64,000 nucleotides of DNA from Actibacterium mucosum KCTC 23349 (GCF_000647975.1 NZ_JFKE01000010.1:1-64000), one strand, 5' to 3'; positions 7,580-16,529 are shown, numbered from the stretch's first letter. Numbers and translations are program-made. Notes: a model not told the origin generated them from the letters alone.

Positions 7580-9352
7580 TCATGCACCGTTTTTGCCGGC
7601 GAATTGCAGTTGATACAGCCCCGAATACAACCCGCCCGAGGCCAGCAATGCGTCGTGGCTACCTTCTTCGGCGACAGTTCCCTTGTCCATCACCACGATC
7701 TTGTCTGCATTGCGTACAGTTGCAAGACGGTGGGCAATCACAAGTGTTGTGCGGTTGGCTGAAAGCTGTTCCAGCGCTTCCTGAACGATGCGTTCCGAGC
7801 GTGTATCGAGTGCAGACGTTGCCTCGTCCAGCAGCAGGATCGGGGCATCCCGCAACAATGCACGTGCAATGGCGACGCGCTGTTTCTGCCCTCCTGACAG
7901 GGCTGAACCACGCGGCCCACAGGGGCTGTCCAGACCATTCGGAAGTTTGGGCAGGAACTCGTCCACATGCGCCGCCTTGAGCACCGACTGCAAAGTGGCA
8001 TCAGGCACCGAGCGTCCAAGAAGGATGTTATCCCGCAACGTTTCGTCAAACAGTACCGCGTCTTGCGAAACCACCGAAAACAGCGCGCGCAGCGCGTCCG
8101 GGTCTTGTTCGGATACGGCTATGCCTCCAACGCGGACGTCACCGCTTTGTGGCTCGACCAAGCGGGTGATCAGGTTGAAAACGGTGCTTTTGCCAGCGCC
8201 GGACGGGCCAACCAGCGCGGTGACCTCCCCCGCTTTGGCGGTCAGGTTCAGGCCGTTCAGAACCGGGGTGTCATCATAGGCCATGTGTACATCCCGCAAC
8301 TCCACATCCGCCTGATTGCCGGAAACCGGCAACGCGCGTGGCTCGGCCGGCGGCAGGATGGAAGGTTGCGTTTGAAACACAGCGTGAAGGCGCATGAGGC
8401 TGGCCAACGCCGCTTGCCAAGCTCCGGAAATCTGCCCCAACCGCCTCAAAGGGTCAAAGACCAGCGCGATGGCAAAAAGGAAGCTGATGAACTGGCCCGG
8501 TGTTTTGTCGCCCGACAAAACTTCCGACCCACCAAGAACAATAACGCCCGTAACGCCGATACCGGCCACGACGTCGATTAAGGCGGGGATCGCGGCCTGA
8601 CCGGTCTGCGCCGCGATATGAGCCTTGAAATATGCATCGAGCTTAGAGACGAAACGCCCCGATTCCCGGGTCTCCATTCGGTCGAGCTTGATAGTCGTAA
8701 TACCGTGGAAAATCTCGTCCAGGCGCGTTGTGATGCCTTCGGCGGCATTTCTGGCACCCAATGTCATGCGTCGTACCAGCCGCTGCAAGACCGCCACAGG
8801 CAAGACCAGAAGGGGCACCGCCGCCACGGCAATCAATGTCCAGGTCAGGTCGATTGAAATCGCAACGCTGAACAGGGCGACCAGCGCCACGATGTCTCGT
8901 CCACCAGCGGCAAGAATGGTGCCCCAAATCGTTGAGACAACCGTTGTGTCACCGCGTACCCGTTCAATCAGCCCGCCGGGCGGATTGCGTTGGAACCATT
9001 GTTTGTCCAGCGTCAGCATGTGGTCCAAAAGGTCTTTTTGCAGGTGATTGGCCACCCTTTGTCCGACGCGTGCCATCAGAACGCGGTGTCCAAATCCGGC
9101 AATGGCCCGCAGCACGAAGATGCCGGCAATTACCGTTGCCACGCGCGACAAAGCCCCGGGTTCGCGCGCGACGAGGGCGTTGTCGACCATCGGTTCGATC
9201 ATCCGGCTGAACACACCCAGTGCCACGCCTTCCGCCGACATCAGAGCCAGTGCCACGGCAATCATGGGCCAATAGCGGCGTAGATACCCGCGCCAGATCC
9301 ACCTTAGGATGCCGCGGTGCTCAGCCACTGCGCGCTGCCCGTTTTTGTGCAA
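7580..9352 (-). CDS. MsbA-like ABC exporter, fused permease and ATPase
   Basis: A half-transporter of up to 590 residues. The N-terminal membrane domain (about residues 25-310) has hydrophobic segments near 29-48, 70-85, 150-190 and 262-300. The ATPase has Walker A GPSGAGKST (382-390), signature LSGGQKQR (485-492), Walker B ILLLDEATSALD (505-516) and the switch His in IAHRLATV. Such proteins flip lipids or export lipopeptides and drugs as homodimers; the substrate here is unknown. The start is not settled: TTG 9352 overlaps the phosphatase gene by 32 bases, while GTG 9328 overlaps its stop by 8. Gene order phosphatase, exporter, ygfZ suggests one operon. Confidence 0.9.
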   Translation of the reverse strand: MHKNGQRAVAEHRGILRWIWRGYLRRYWPMIAVALALMSAEGVALGVFSRMIEPMVDNALVAREPGALSRVATVIAGIFVLRAIAGFGHRVLMARVGQRVANHLQKDLLDHMLTLDKQWFQRNPPGGLIERVRGDTTVVSTIWGTILAAGGRDIVALVALFSVAISIDLTWTLIAVAAVPLLVLPVAVLQRLVRRMTLGARNAAEGITTRLDEIFHGITTIKLDRMETRESGRFVSKLDAYFKAHIAAQTGQAAIPALIDVVAGIGVTGVIVLGGSEVLSGDKTPGQFISFLFAIALVFDPLRRLGQISGAWQAALASLMRLHAVFQTQPSILPPAEPRALPVSGNQADVELRDVHMAYDDTPVLNGLNLTAKAGEVTALVGPSGAGKSTVFNLITRLVEPQSGDVRVGGIAVSEQDPDALRALFSVVSQDAVLFDETLRDNILLGRSVPDATLQSVLKAAHVDEFLPKLPNGLDSPCGPRGSALSGGQKQRVAIARALLRDAPILLLDEATSALDTRSERIVQEALEQLSANRTTLVIAHRLATVRNADKIVVMDKGTVAEEGSHDALLASGGLYSGLYQLQFAGKNGA

Positions 9353-10073
9353 ATTCGTGGCTCAGGGCAGTTTGATCATACGTTGACTGCAGCCACGTCC
9401 GCAGGGTTTGCGGTGCATTTTTCTGATCGACTTCAAGTTTCTCCAGCATGAAATCCAGAACACCCGTGCTGTCGTTCTTGAGGTGCAGGTATTTGAACGA
9501 AAGTTGCGCCCGCGCCTCGGCTACTGATTTTCCCTCAGCATGGATCAAATACATCGCCGAAGCTAGACCGGCACGGTCTGCACCCGATTTGCAATGCATG
9601 AGAAAAGGCTTTTCCAGCCGATCAAACAGGTCCAGAAGTTTCAGGTATTCATCGGCCGGGCACAGGTTGCGCGCGCTAAGCGAAACGTTGTGCAGCCCAA
9701 TGTCCAGCTGCGCGCAGGTTTCACGCTCAAATAGCAGATGGCTTTTGGGCGCTTCGCCTCGCAAATAGATGATGTTGCGGATACCCATACGTGCATAGCG
9801 CTTAATGCGTTTTGGACTGGGTTGGTTCGACCGCCAAACGCCCGGTGCAATTTCGTCCAGGTTGGTCCACAGCACTCGTAAAAAGGCGTGATCCATCAAC
9901 TGGAAATGCCACCATGCGTTGCGGCGTCCGGATGGCGTGGAAATGTCGCGTCCCCAGTTTTGGCGCAGGTGGGTTTCAAACCCCTTCAGACGGGACCAAA
10001 GGTTGCGCAGCATGCTCAGATTTTCCACGTTCAAACAGGGGCCGGGTCTAGCGGGAAAATTGCGGTGTGGCAA
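9321..10073 (-). CDS. dual-specificity/tyrosine phosphatase-like protein
   Basis: A protein of 250 residues at most. The P-loop HCKSGADRAG supplies the cysteine-phosphatase signature C-x5-R with Cys161 and Arg167, and the KSVAEARAQL helix follows. The family hydrolyses phosphotyrosine, phosphoinositide or other phosphates; in bacteria it is often linked to envelope lipids. An alternative start is Met21 (ATG at 10013), which would remove a Pro-rich N-terminus. It is the first gene of the operon with the ABC exporter. Divergent transcription from the aminotransferase gene starts within 63 bases. Confidence 0.8.
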   Translation of the reverse strand: MPHRNFPARPGPCLNVENLSMLRNLWSRLKGFETHLRQNWGRDISTPSGRRNAWWHFQLMDHAFLRVLWTNLDEIAPGVWRSNQPSPKRIKRYARMGIRNIIYLRGEAPKSHLLFERETCAQLDIGLHNVSLSARNLCPADEYLKLLDLFDRLEKPFLMHCKSGADRAGLASAMYLIHAEGKSVAEARAQLSFKYLHLKNDSTGVLDFMLEKLEVDQKNAPQTLRTWLQSTYDQTALSHEFAQKRAARSG

Positions 10074-10136
10074 GCGATTGACCTGTCCTTATGTGAGGCA
10101 TAAGTGGGATAGGTCACCAATTCTCACGAGGATCCC

Positions 10137-11336
10137 ATGTCTTTGCGCAACGGTCGTTCCTACCTCGCCATTCCTGGCCCTTCCGTCACGCCAGACCGGG
10201 TGCTGCGGGCCATGCACCAACCCGCGCCGAACATCTATTCAGGTTCACTTGTGGACCTTACGGCCAGCTTAATCCCCGATCTAAAGACCGTTGCGCGCAC
10301 AAACGGCCACGTTGCGATCTACATCGCCAATGGTCACGGCGCATGGGAGGCCGCATTGGCCAACGTCGCCGCGCCTGGCGAGAAGGTACTGGTTCTGGCC
10401 ACAGGCCGGTTTGGACATGGCTGGGCCGAGATGGCCGAACGCATGGGGATTCACGCAGAGATCTTGGAATTTGGTCTGGATACACCGGTGGATCCTGCCA
10501 AGGTTGAAACCCGGCTGAAGCAGCCCGACGCGGCCGGTTTCAAAGCCGTGATGGTGACTCATGTTGATACGTCGACCTCGATCCTGAACGACGTTGCTGC
10601 CGTTCGGGCTGCGCTGGATGCGGCAGGGTACGAGGGGCTTTTGATGGCCGATTGCATCGCATCGCTGGGATGTGACCGGTTCGAAATGGATGCCTGGGGT
10701 GTCGATGTGATGGTGGCGGCCTGTCAAAAAGGCCTGATGACCCCGCCCGGTGTCTCTTTTGTCTTTTTCAACGAAAAGGCCGCCGAAGTGCGCCGCGCGA
10801 TGCCTTTGGTCTCGATCTATTGGGACTGGACGAACCGGGGCAACCCGGAAGAATTCTATCAATACTTCGCGGGAACCGCGCCGACGCATCATTTGTTTGG
10901 CCTGCGCGAGGCGCTCAACATGATCGTGCATGAAGAAGGGCTCGACGCTGTATTCAACAGACACACGCGTATTGCCGAGGCGGTCTGGACCGCGATGGAG
11001 GTTTGGGGCGATGGCGGCCCGATGACACTGAACGTTGAAGACCGCAAAGACCGCTCGCACGCCGTGACAGCTGCGCGTTTGACCGGCCCGAATGGCACCG
11101 CACTGCGCGATTGGACCGAACAGAATATGGGCGTGACCCTGGGCATCGGGTTAGGCATGGCGCATTCGGGCGATCCCGCATGGCACCGGCATTTCCGTAT
11201 TGTCCATATGGGTCACGTGAATGGTCAGATGATCTTCGGTGTGCTGGGTTCGATCGAAGCAGGATTAACGGCGCTGGACATTCCGCATGGTGAAGGCGCG
11301 CTGGGCGCGGCGGCAAAAGTGCTGGCGGCAAGCTAA
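10137..11336 (+). CDS. class V aminotransferase, serine/aspartate--glyoxylate type
   Basis: A 399-residue PLP enzyme of fold type I, class V. The N-terminal IPGPSVTPDRVLRAM block and the PLP-lysine motif ACQKGLMTPPG (Lys198) match serine-glyoxylate and alanine-glyoxylate aminotransferases, which convert glyoxylate to glycine. The GAWEAAL (68-74) phosphate-binding turn and MADCIASLG (170-178) Asp motif are also visible. BhcA, the aspartate-glyoxylate aminotransferase of the beta-hydroxyaspartate cycle, belongs to the same family, but no bhcBCD genes lie near, so donor specificity stays open. It stands alone on plus, divergent from the phosphatase operon. Confidence 0.85.
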   Translation: MSLRNGRSYLAIPGPSVTPDRVLRAMHQPAPNIYSGSLVDLTASLIPDLKTVARTNGHVAIYIANGHGAWEAALANVAAPGEKVLVLATGRFGHGWAEMAERMGIHAEILEFGLDTPVDPAKVETRLKQPDAAGFKAVMVTHVDTSTSILNDVAAVRAALDAAGYEGLLMADCIASLGCDRFEMDAWGVDVMVAACQKGLMTPPGVSFVFFNEKAAEVRRAMPLVSIYWDWTNRGNPEEFYQYFAGTAPTHHLFGLREALNMIVHEEGLDAVFNRHTRIAEAVWTAMEVWGDGGPMTLNVEDRKDRSHAVTAARLTGPNGTALRDWTEQNMGVTLGIGLGMAHSGDPAWHRHFRIVHMGHVNGQMIFGVLGSIEAGLTALDIPHGEGALGAAAKVLAAS

Positions 11337-11509
11337 TCGCGGTGGGGCAGGCGTCCCACCAACCAGTGCAGTGCCACGCCAACCAGCAGCGCAACACTGA
11401 ACCCCCAAACACCCCAAATGACAATCAACCACGCCAACAGGTTGACGAACCCCATAATCAGGGCCGGAACTGTATAGTTTGGCGCGGGGCCGCGTGGCGG
11501 CATGTGCAT
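11333..11509 (-). CDS. small membrane protein, 58 residues
   Basis: An ORF of 58 codons with a strong AGGAGG site five to six bases before ATG 11509. The sequence begins MHMPPRGPAPNYTVPALIMG and then forms two hydrophobic stretches (about 16-34 and 36-51) rich in Trp, Val and Leu, ending VGRLPHRD. It therefore looks like a two-helix or hairpin membrane protein. Its stop overlaps the stop of the convergent aminotransferase gene by two bases. It lies 55 bases downstream of the hisC-like gene's end on the opposite side, with its own ribosome site. No function is recognised. Confidence 0.7.
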   Translation of the reverse strand: MHMPPRGPAPNYTVPALIMGFVNLLAWLIVIWGVWGFSVALLVGVALHWLVGRLPHRD

Positions 11510-11564
11510 CGGGGCCTCCTTTGCTGTGTCTCAAAGGGTAGGGTGGAGGTTAAGCCACGGCCAA

Positions 11565-12677
11565 TCACGCCTTCGTGTGAGCGGTTTTCAGCGCCTGAGG
11601 CAGGGCCGCTTCAAACAGGGCCATTTCCCGTTCAGGACCGGCAGAGACGCGAATACATCGGTCGCCCGGGGCCACAAAGGGCATACGTACGAAGATATCG
11701 AGATCTGCCAGCGCTGCCAGCACCGCGCGGGCAAACTCTCCATCCTTGCCGCAATCCATAGTGACAAAATTCGTGGCCGAGCGGATTGCAGTCATCTGGT
11801 TGGCGCGTGCGATGCCAGCCAAGCGGTCGCGCCCGGCGGCCACCTTTGCCTTCGTTTCAGCCAACCACGCGGTCGCACCCAGTGCCGCAAGTGCGCCCGC
11901 CTGGCTGGCGCGTGAAACGCCGAAATGGTTGCGAACCTTTGCGAACTCGGCAATCACAGGTGCTGCGCCAAGTGCGTAACCGATCCGGGCGCCCGCCATG
12001 CCATAAGCTTTGGAGAAGGTACGCATGCGGATCACCCGCGGGTCATCCGGGTTGACGGCGGGGGCAGTCCCTTGAGGTGCAAATTCAAGATAAGCTTCGT
12101 CCAGAATGAGCAGCGTGCCGTCAGGCACGGCTTCGATCATTGCCTGAACTTTGGCGGCGTCATGCCATGTGCCCATCGGATTGTCGGGATTGGCCAGATA
12201 CACCAGTTTTGCCTCAACTTCGGCAGCTTTGGCGATCAGGGCATCGCAATCTTCGTGATCGCCACGAAATGGCACGGTGTGAATCACACCGCCATATCCG
12301 GCCACGTGGTAGTTCAATGTGGGATAGCCGCCCAGCGAAGTGACCACTGCATCCCCCGGCGCCACGCATAGTCGCACCAGGGAGCCCAACAGACCGTCAA
12401 TGCCACTGCCCATGACGATGTTTTCCATACCAACCGCGTGAATATTCGCCAATTCCGCACGCAGGTCCCACGATTCCGGGTCGCCGTATTGCCACAACTC
12501 GGCGGCAGCCTTCGCCATTGCCTCGACCGCCACTGGTGGCGGTCCAAACAAGCTTTCGTTTGCACCCAGCCGTGCCGCAAAGGGCCGGCCGCGCGCGCGT
12601 TCCAGCGCCTCGGGTCCAACAAAGGGAACGGTGGCGGGCAAAGAGTTGACGAGCGGGGTAAAACGCGGTCCAGTCAT
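11565..12677 (-). CDS. hisC: histidinol-phosphate aminotransferase-like PLP enzyme
   Basis: A 370-residue class I/II aminotransferase. It shows ARLGANESLFGPP near residue 36, LANPDNPMGT (161-170), LDEAYLEF (192-199) and the PLP motif TFSKAYGMAGARIGY with Lys223, the usual HisC pattern. HisC converts imidazole-acetol phosphate to histidinol phosphate. No other his gene is adjacent, and alphaproteobacteria often carry a second HisC-like enzyme acting on aromatic amino acids, so specificity is open. The same frame stays free of stops to 14129, but residues upstream of ATG 12677 are not protein-like and lie opposite two real hydrolase genes. Confidence 0.8.
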   Translation of the reverse strand: MTGPRFTPLVNSLPATVPFVGPEALERARGRPFAARLGANESLFGPPPVAVEAMAKAAAELWQYGDPESWDLRAELANIHAVGMENIVMGSGIDGLLGSLVRLCVAPGDAVVTSLGGYPTLNYHVAGYGGVIHTVPFRGDHEDCDALIAKAAEVEAKLVYLANPDNPMGTWHDAAKVQAMIEAVPDGTLLILDEAYLEFAPQGTAPAVNPDDPRVIRMRTFSKAYGMAGARIGYALGAAPVIAEFAKVRNHFGVSRASQAGALAALGATAWLAETKAKVAAGRDRLAGIARANQMTAIRSATNFVTMDCGKDGEFARAVLAALADLDIFVRMPFVAPGDRCIRVSAGPEREMALFEAALPQALKTAHTKA

Positions 12678-12731
12678 GGCGGTAAAACAACCACATGTTC
12701 CCACGGGACGACAAGCAATTTCAGGACCGAC

Positions 12732-13472
12732 ATGCACGCCAACCTTACCACCCCGAACGGCCGCACTATCGCCTACCACAGGACCGAAGGGGCAGGGCCC
12801 GGCATCGTGTTCCTGGGGGGGTTCAAATCCGACATGGCAGGGACAAAGGCGGTGTATTTGGAGGAGTGGGCGCGTGCGCAAGGCCGCGCCTTTCTGCGGT
12901 TCGACTATTCCGGACATGGCGAAAGCAGTGAAGCTTTCGAGGATGGCTGCATCGGCGATTGGGCGCAGGATGCGATGGATGCGATCGGGGCGCTGACCGA
13001 GGGCCCGCAATTGTTGATCGGCTCGTCCATGGGAGGATGGATTTCCTTGTTGGTGGCGCGCGCAATGCCGGAACGCGTGGCGGGTCTGATCGGAATCGCG
13101 GCGGCGCCGGATTTCACCGAGGACGGCTATTGGTCCGAATTCACAGAAGACCAACGGGCCACTTTGCTGCGCGATGGAAGGATCGAGCTTCCATCGGAGT
13201 ATTCCGACGAGCCTTATGTCATCACCAAGCGTCTGATCGAGGATGGCCGCAATCAATTGGTTCTGCGCAGCCCCTTGTCGGTTCCCGGCCCCGTACGGCT
13301 TCTGCAAGGCACAGAAGACGAGGCCGTCAGCCGGGATACCGCCCTGCGACTGCTGGACCATCTGGGCGGAGGTGACGTTAGGTTGACCCTTGTCAAAGGG
13401 GAAGATCACCGGTTCTCCTCGCCCCAGTGCCTCGATTTGATCACCAAGACAGCCGAGGCCCTGCTTGCCTGA
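12732..13472 (+). CDS. alpha/beta hydrolase, ABHD10-like
   Basis: A 246-residue alpha/beta hydrolase. The nucleophile elbow is GSSMGG with Ser99, the oxyanion region FLGGFKSDMAGTKA (27-40), the strand FDYSGHGES (57-65), and the catalytic His in KGEDHRFS near the C-terminus. The FKSDM pattern resembles the ABHD10 / acyl-protein thioesterase-like branch; the substrate is not known. It diverges from the hisC-like gene with 54 bases between starts and is followed 12 bases later by another hydrolase gene. Confidence 0.85.
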   Translation: MHANLTTPNGRTIAYHRTEGAGPGIVFLGGFKSDMAGTKAVYLEEWARAQGRAFLRFDYSGHGESSEAFEDGCIGDWAQDAMDAIGALTEGPQLLIGSSMGGWISLLVARAMPERVAGLIGIAAAPDFTEDGYWSEFTEDQRATLLRDGRIELPSEYSDEPYVITKRLIEDGRNQLVLRSPLSVPGPVRLLQGTEDEAVSRDTALRLLDHLGGGDVRLTLVKGEDHRFSSPQCLDLITKTAEALLA

Positions 13473-13484
13473 GGGAGGAAAGGC

Positions 13485-14444
13485 ATGGTGTGGAAGATCC
13501 TTGCGGCTTTGGTCGCGCTTTTGGTTGTGGGCGGGTACCTGACCCGCGAAAAGGTGGACCTGACAGCGCGGTTCGATCCCAATGCCATTGGTGACGACGT
13601 GGACATTTACCTGGCGGACGTCGAAGGAAACGTCCCAAACCTGCGTGAGGGCGTCGCGAAACGCGTGGTCTGGGCGACAGAAGCACGGCAAAAAACACCG
13701 CTTTCGATCATCTACCTGCACGGTTTCTCGGCTACGTCCGAAGAGATTCGGCCGGTTCCGGATCAAGTGGCCGCAACCCTTGGTGCGAACCTTTACTACG
13801 CTCGGCTTGCTGGCCATGGCCGCGATGGCGCGGCGATGGCAGAACCCACCGTCGCGGATTGGGTGCATGATCTGGACGAAGCGCTGGCCATCGGTCGCAC
13901 CATTGGAGAGGAGCTGTTGATCCTGTCCACTTCCACTGGCGGGACACTGGCCATGCTTGCCGCGACCGATCCAGCGCGCGCAGAGAACGTAAAGGGTATG
14001 GTCCTGATTTCGCCGAATTATGGGATTAACAACCCCATGGCCCCCATACTTTCCGCCCCATTCGCGCGCTACTTTGTGCCGTTGATCGAAGGGCACGAAC
14101 GCAGCTTCGAAACGAAGAACGACGCGCATGCGGCATTCTGGACGGCGCGCTATCCAGTGGTTTCCGCTTTGCCGCTGCAGGCGCTTTTGGTGGCTGTGCG
14201 TCGTCTTGATTTCAGCACAGCCTCTGTTCCCGCCTTGTTCATCTTTTCGGACAACGACACCGTGGTGCGTGCGGACCTGACCCGTCAGGTTGCAGGGTCA
14301 TGGGGTGATGATGCGCAGATCGTGAATGTCGAGCCGGGCACGGAAGATGATCAAAACGCCCATGTATTAGCCGGAGACATCATGAGCCCGGGCCTTAATG
14401 CAACGGTCCGCGCAGCGATTGAGAAATGGGTCGCAGATTTGTAG
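13485..14444 (+). CDS. alpha/beta hydrolase with N-terminal membrane anchor
   Basis: A 319-residue hydrolase beginning with a hydrophobic segment (residues 3-18), probably an uncleaved inner-membrane anchor. Key sites: YLHGFSATSEEIRPV (77-91) oxyanion region, RLAGHGRDG (107-115), nucleophile elbow STSTGG with Ser150, Asp in FIFSDNDTVV, and a C-terminal His in DDQNAHVL. The pattern is that of monoacylglycerol lipase / lysophospholipase-like carboxylesterases. The ribosome site GAGGGAGGAAAGGC precedes ATG 13485. It lies in a plus-strand run of three alpha/beta hydrolases. Confidence 0.82.
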   Translation: MVWKILAALVALLVVGGYLTREKVDLTARFDPNAIGDDVDIYLADVEGNVPNLREGVAKRVVWATEARQKTPLSIIYLHGFSATSEEIRPVPDQVAATLGANLYYARLAGHGRDGAAMAEPTVADWVHDLDEALAIGRTIGEELLILSTSTGGTLAMLAATDPARAENVKGMVLISPNYGINNPMAPILSAPFARYFVPLIEGHERSFETKNDAHAAFWTARYPVVSALPLQALLVAVRRLDFSTASVPALFIFSDNDTVVRADLTRQVAGSWGDDAQIVNVEPGTEDDQNAHVLAGDIMSPGLNATVRAAIEKWVADL

Positions 14445-14507
14445 CTCTCACGCCCGAAGCTTGGTAAATTTTCCTTAAAGGCAGTGAACCACAAATGAGG
14501 CCGGGCA

Positions 14508-15263
14508 ATGACCCGACACGACCCCAAGCCGCCGCAGGGAATCGGCGCGGTGACAGGCGAACCCGTCATTCTCATTCCGGGACTGGGATGCGATGCGCGC
14601 GTGTTTTCCACACTGATCATGGCTTTGAACGATCAGCACCCGGTGCAATTGGCGCCCGTGTGTCGCGGAGACAGCATTCGCGACATGGCCGCCCGAATTC
14701 TGGCCAGCGCGCCAGCGCATTTCGCGTTGGCCGGTGACGGGCTGGGTGGAATGGTCGCGATGGAGGTCTTGCGGCAACAGCCAGATCGCGTAACACGGCT
14801 TGCCCTGATATCGGCCGGGCCGTTGTCCCCGACGCCGCAAGAGGCTGCAGATCGCGAGATGCGGATATTTGACGCGCAGGCTGGTCGGCTTTGGCGCGCG
14901 ATCAAAAACGAATACCCGGCCGAGATCCTTTATACTGGTGAGGCACAGGCGAACCTGCTGGAAAATCTGCAGAAAATGGCCAAGCGGCTGGGGCCGGAAG
15001 TGTTTTGCGAGCAATCCAGGGCCATGCAACGCCGCCCGGATCAGCAGCGCGCGCTGCGCAATTACCGTGGGCCCGCGATGGTCATTTGCGGTCAGGATGA
15101 CATGCGGCTACCACTGCAGCGGCACGAGTTCACGGCAACGCTGTTACCCAGCGCAAGGCTGTGTGTGGTTCCGAATGCCGGGCACCTGCCATTGCTGGAA
15201 AACCCGCGTGCGGTGACGGATGCGTTACAGGAATGGTTGGCGATGCCGCTCAGGTTGACGTGA
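14508..15263 (+). CDS. alpha/beta-fold hydrolase homologue lacking the catalytic Ser
   Basis: A 251-residue alpha/beta-fold protein with the family strand ILIPGLGCDARVF (21-33) and a C-terminal PNAGHLPLLENP His motif. The nucleophile elbow, normally G-x-S-x-G-G, reads G-D-G-L-G-G at residues 76-81, so Gly78 replaces the Ser. The codon is GGG and the surrounding frame is intact, so this is not a frameshift effect. Asp77 is one position too early to act as the nucleophile seen in dehalogenases. The protein may bind a ligand without hydrolysing it, or use another mechanism. Its stop TGA abuts the phaZ stop TCA on the other strand. Confidence 0.8.
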   Translation: MTRHDPKPPQGIGAVTGEPVILIPGLGCDARVFSTLIMALNDQHPVQLAPVCRGDSIRDMAARILASAPAHFALAGDGLGGMVAMEVLRQQPDRVTRLALISAGPLSPTPQEAADREMRIFDAQAGRLWRAIKNEYPAEILYTGEAQANLLENLQKMAKRLGPEVFCEQSRAMQRRPDQQRALRNYRGPAMVICGQDDMRLPLQRHEFTATLLPSARLCVVPNAGHLPLLENPRAVTDALQEWLAMPLRLT

Positions 15264-16529
15264 TCAGACCTGCGCCAAGCGGGTGACATTCGCGTCTTCG
15301 CCAGCGTTGCTGTCGATGAACTCCAAAACCAGGGGACGGATGTTGTTCCGCCAGCTTTTGCCCGCGAAGATGCCATAGTGGCCAGCGCCGTCTTCCAAGT
15401 GGTTGGCTTTCTTGCTGTCGGGCAATCCGGTTAACAGGTCCAACGCGGCAACGCATTGCCCCGGGGCCGAGATATCATCCTTGGAGCCTTCCACCGTTTT
15501 CACGGCAACCGATGTAATTTTTCCGATGTCCACAGTTTTTCCTGCGACTTCGAACCGGTTCTGTGCGATCTCAAGGTTTTTGAAAATCCGCTCTACCGTC
15601 GACAGATAGAACTCGGCGGTCATGTCCATGACAGCAAGGTATTCATCGTAAAAGCGATTGTGTTTGTCATGATCGGCTGCTTCGCCCTTCGCGGCGCGCA
15701 GGATCTGCTCGTAGAACGCCTGACCGTGACGGTCCGCATTCATTGACATGAACGAGGCCAACTGCAACAGGCCGGGGTAAACCATGCGGCCAACGCCTGC
15801 ATATTTGAAGCCTACACGCTGAATGGCCAGCTGTTCAAGCTGACCCATGGTGATGCGGCGGCCAAAATCGGTGACATCGGTTGCGGCGGCATCGGGATCA
15901 ATGGGGCCACCGATCAATGTCAGGGTGCGCGGCTGCGCCTCGGGGTCCTCTTCGGCCAGGTAGGCCGTGGCGGCCAATGCAAGCGGGGCAGGCTGGCAAA
16001 TGGCGATGACGTTCACGTCCGAACCCAAGGCCTTCATGAAGTCGACGAGGTACAGCGTGTAGTCCTCGATATCAAACTTGCCAGCAGAAACAGGGATATC
16101 GCGCGCGTTGTGCCAGTCGGTGACATAAACGTCGGCGTCCGGCAGCAAGCTGGCGACGGTCGACCGCAACAGCGTGGCATAGTGGCCCGACATCGGTGCC
16201 ACCAGCATGACTTTGCGCTTCATTGGGCCGCGGCCTTGCACAGAAAAATGGATCAGATCGCCAAATGGCCGCTCAACCACGGGCACAACGTTGACGACAT
16301 GATCGCGGCCATCTTCGCCTACAACGGTGTAGATGTTCCAGTCGGGTTTGGCGACCATGCGGGCAAAGCTGCGTTCGGTCACTTCACCCCAGGCTGACAG
16401 GACCTGAAAGAACGGATTGGCAATGATGCCTGCAAAAGGGTACGATCCCAGAGCATGCGCAGACGCGCCCAACCATTGGTTGGTGTTTCGGATGCTCTCC
16501 ATGAGGTCATATGTCGCCATATTCTTCAT
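15264..16529 (-). CDS. phaZ: intracellular polyhydroxyalkanoate depolymerase
   Basis: A 421-residue intracellular PHB depolymerase, which degrades stored amorphous polyester granules to 3-hydroxybutyrate units. The N-terminus MATYDLMESIR, the PMSGHYATLLRSTV block (112-125) and the Cys nucleophile in AICQPAPLA (Cys178) match the PhaZ1-type family, which uses Cys instead of Ser. The C-terminal EDGAGHYGIFAGKSWR carries the catalytic His. The start at 16529 has AGGAAAGGA upstream; Met4 is an alternative. It diverges from phaC with 97 bases between. Confidence 0.95.
   Translation of the reverse strand: MKNMATYDLMESIRNTNQWLGASAHALGSYPFAGIIANPFFQVLSAWGEVTERSFARMVAKPDWNIYTVVGEDGRDHVVNVVPVVERPFGDLIHFSVQGRGPMKRKVMLVAPMSGHYATLLRSTVASLLPDADVYVTDWHNARDIPVSAGKFDIEDYTLYLVDFMKALGSDVNVIAICQPAPLALAATAYLAEEDPEAQPRTLTLIGGPIDPDAAATDVTDFGRRITMGQLEQLAIQRVGFKYAGVGRMVYPGLLQLASFMSMNADRHGQAFYEQILRAAKGEAADHDKHNRFYDEYLAVMDMTAEFYLSTVERIFKNLEIAQNRFEVAGKTVDIGKITSVAVKTVEGSKDDISAPGQCVAALDLLTGLPDSKKANHLEDGAGHYGIFAGKSWRNNIRPLVLEFIDSNAGEDANVTRLAQV

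Noticed and set aside
10137-11336. Beta-hydroxyaspartate cycle enzyme BhcA
   Set aside because: Same family, but the bhcB, bhcC and bhcD genes that normally sit beside it are absent, so the specific role is not supported.
12678-14129. Long stop-free extension of the hisC-like frame (would give 854 residues)
   Set aside because: It lies opposite two genuine hydrolase genes with full motifs, and its translation has no family-like sequence; HisC length is reached from ATG 12677.
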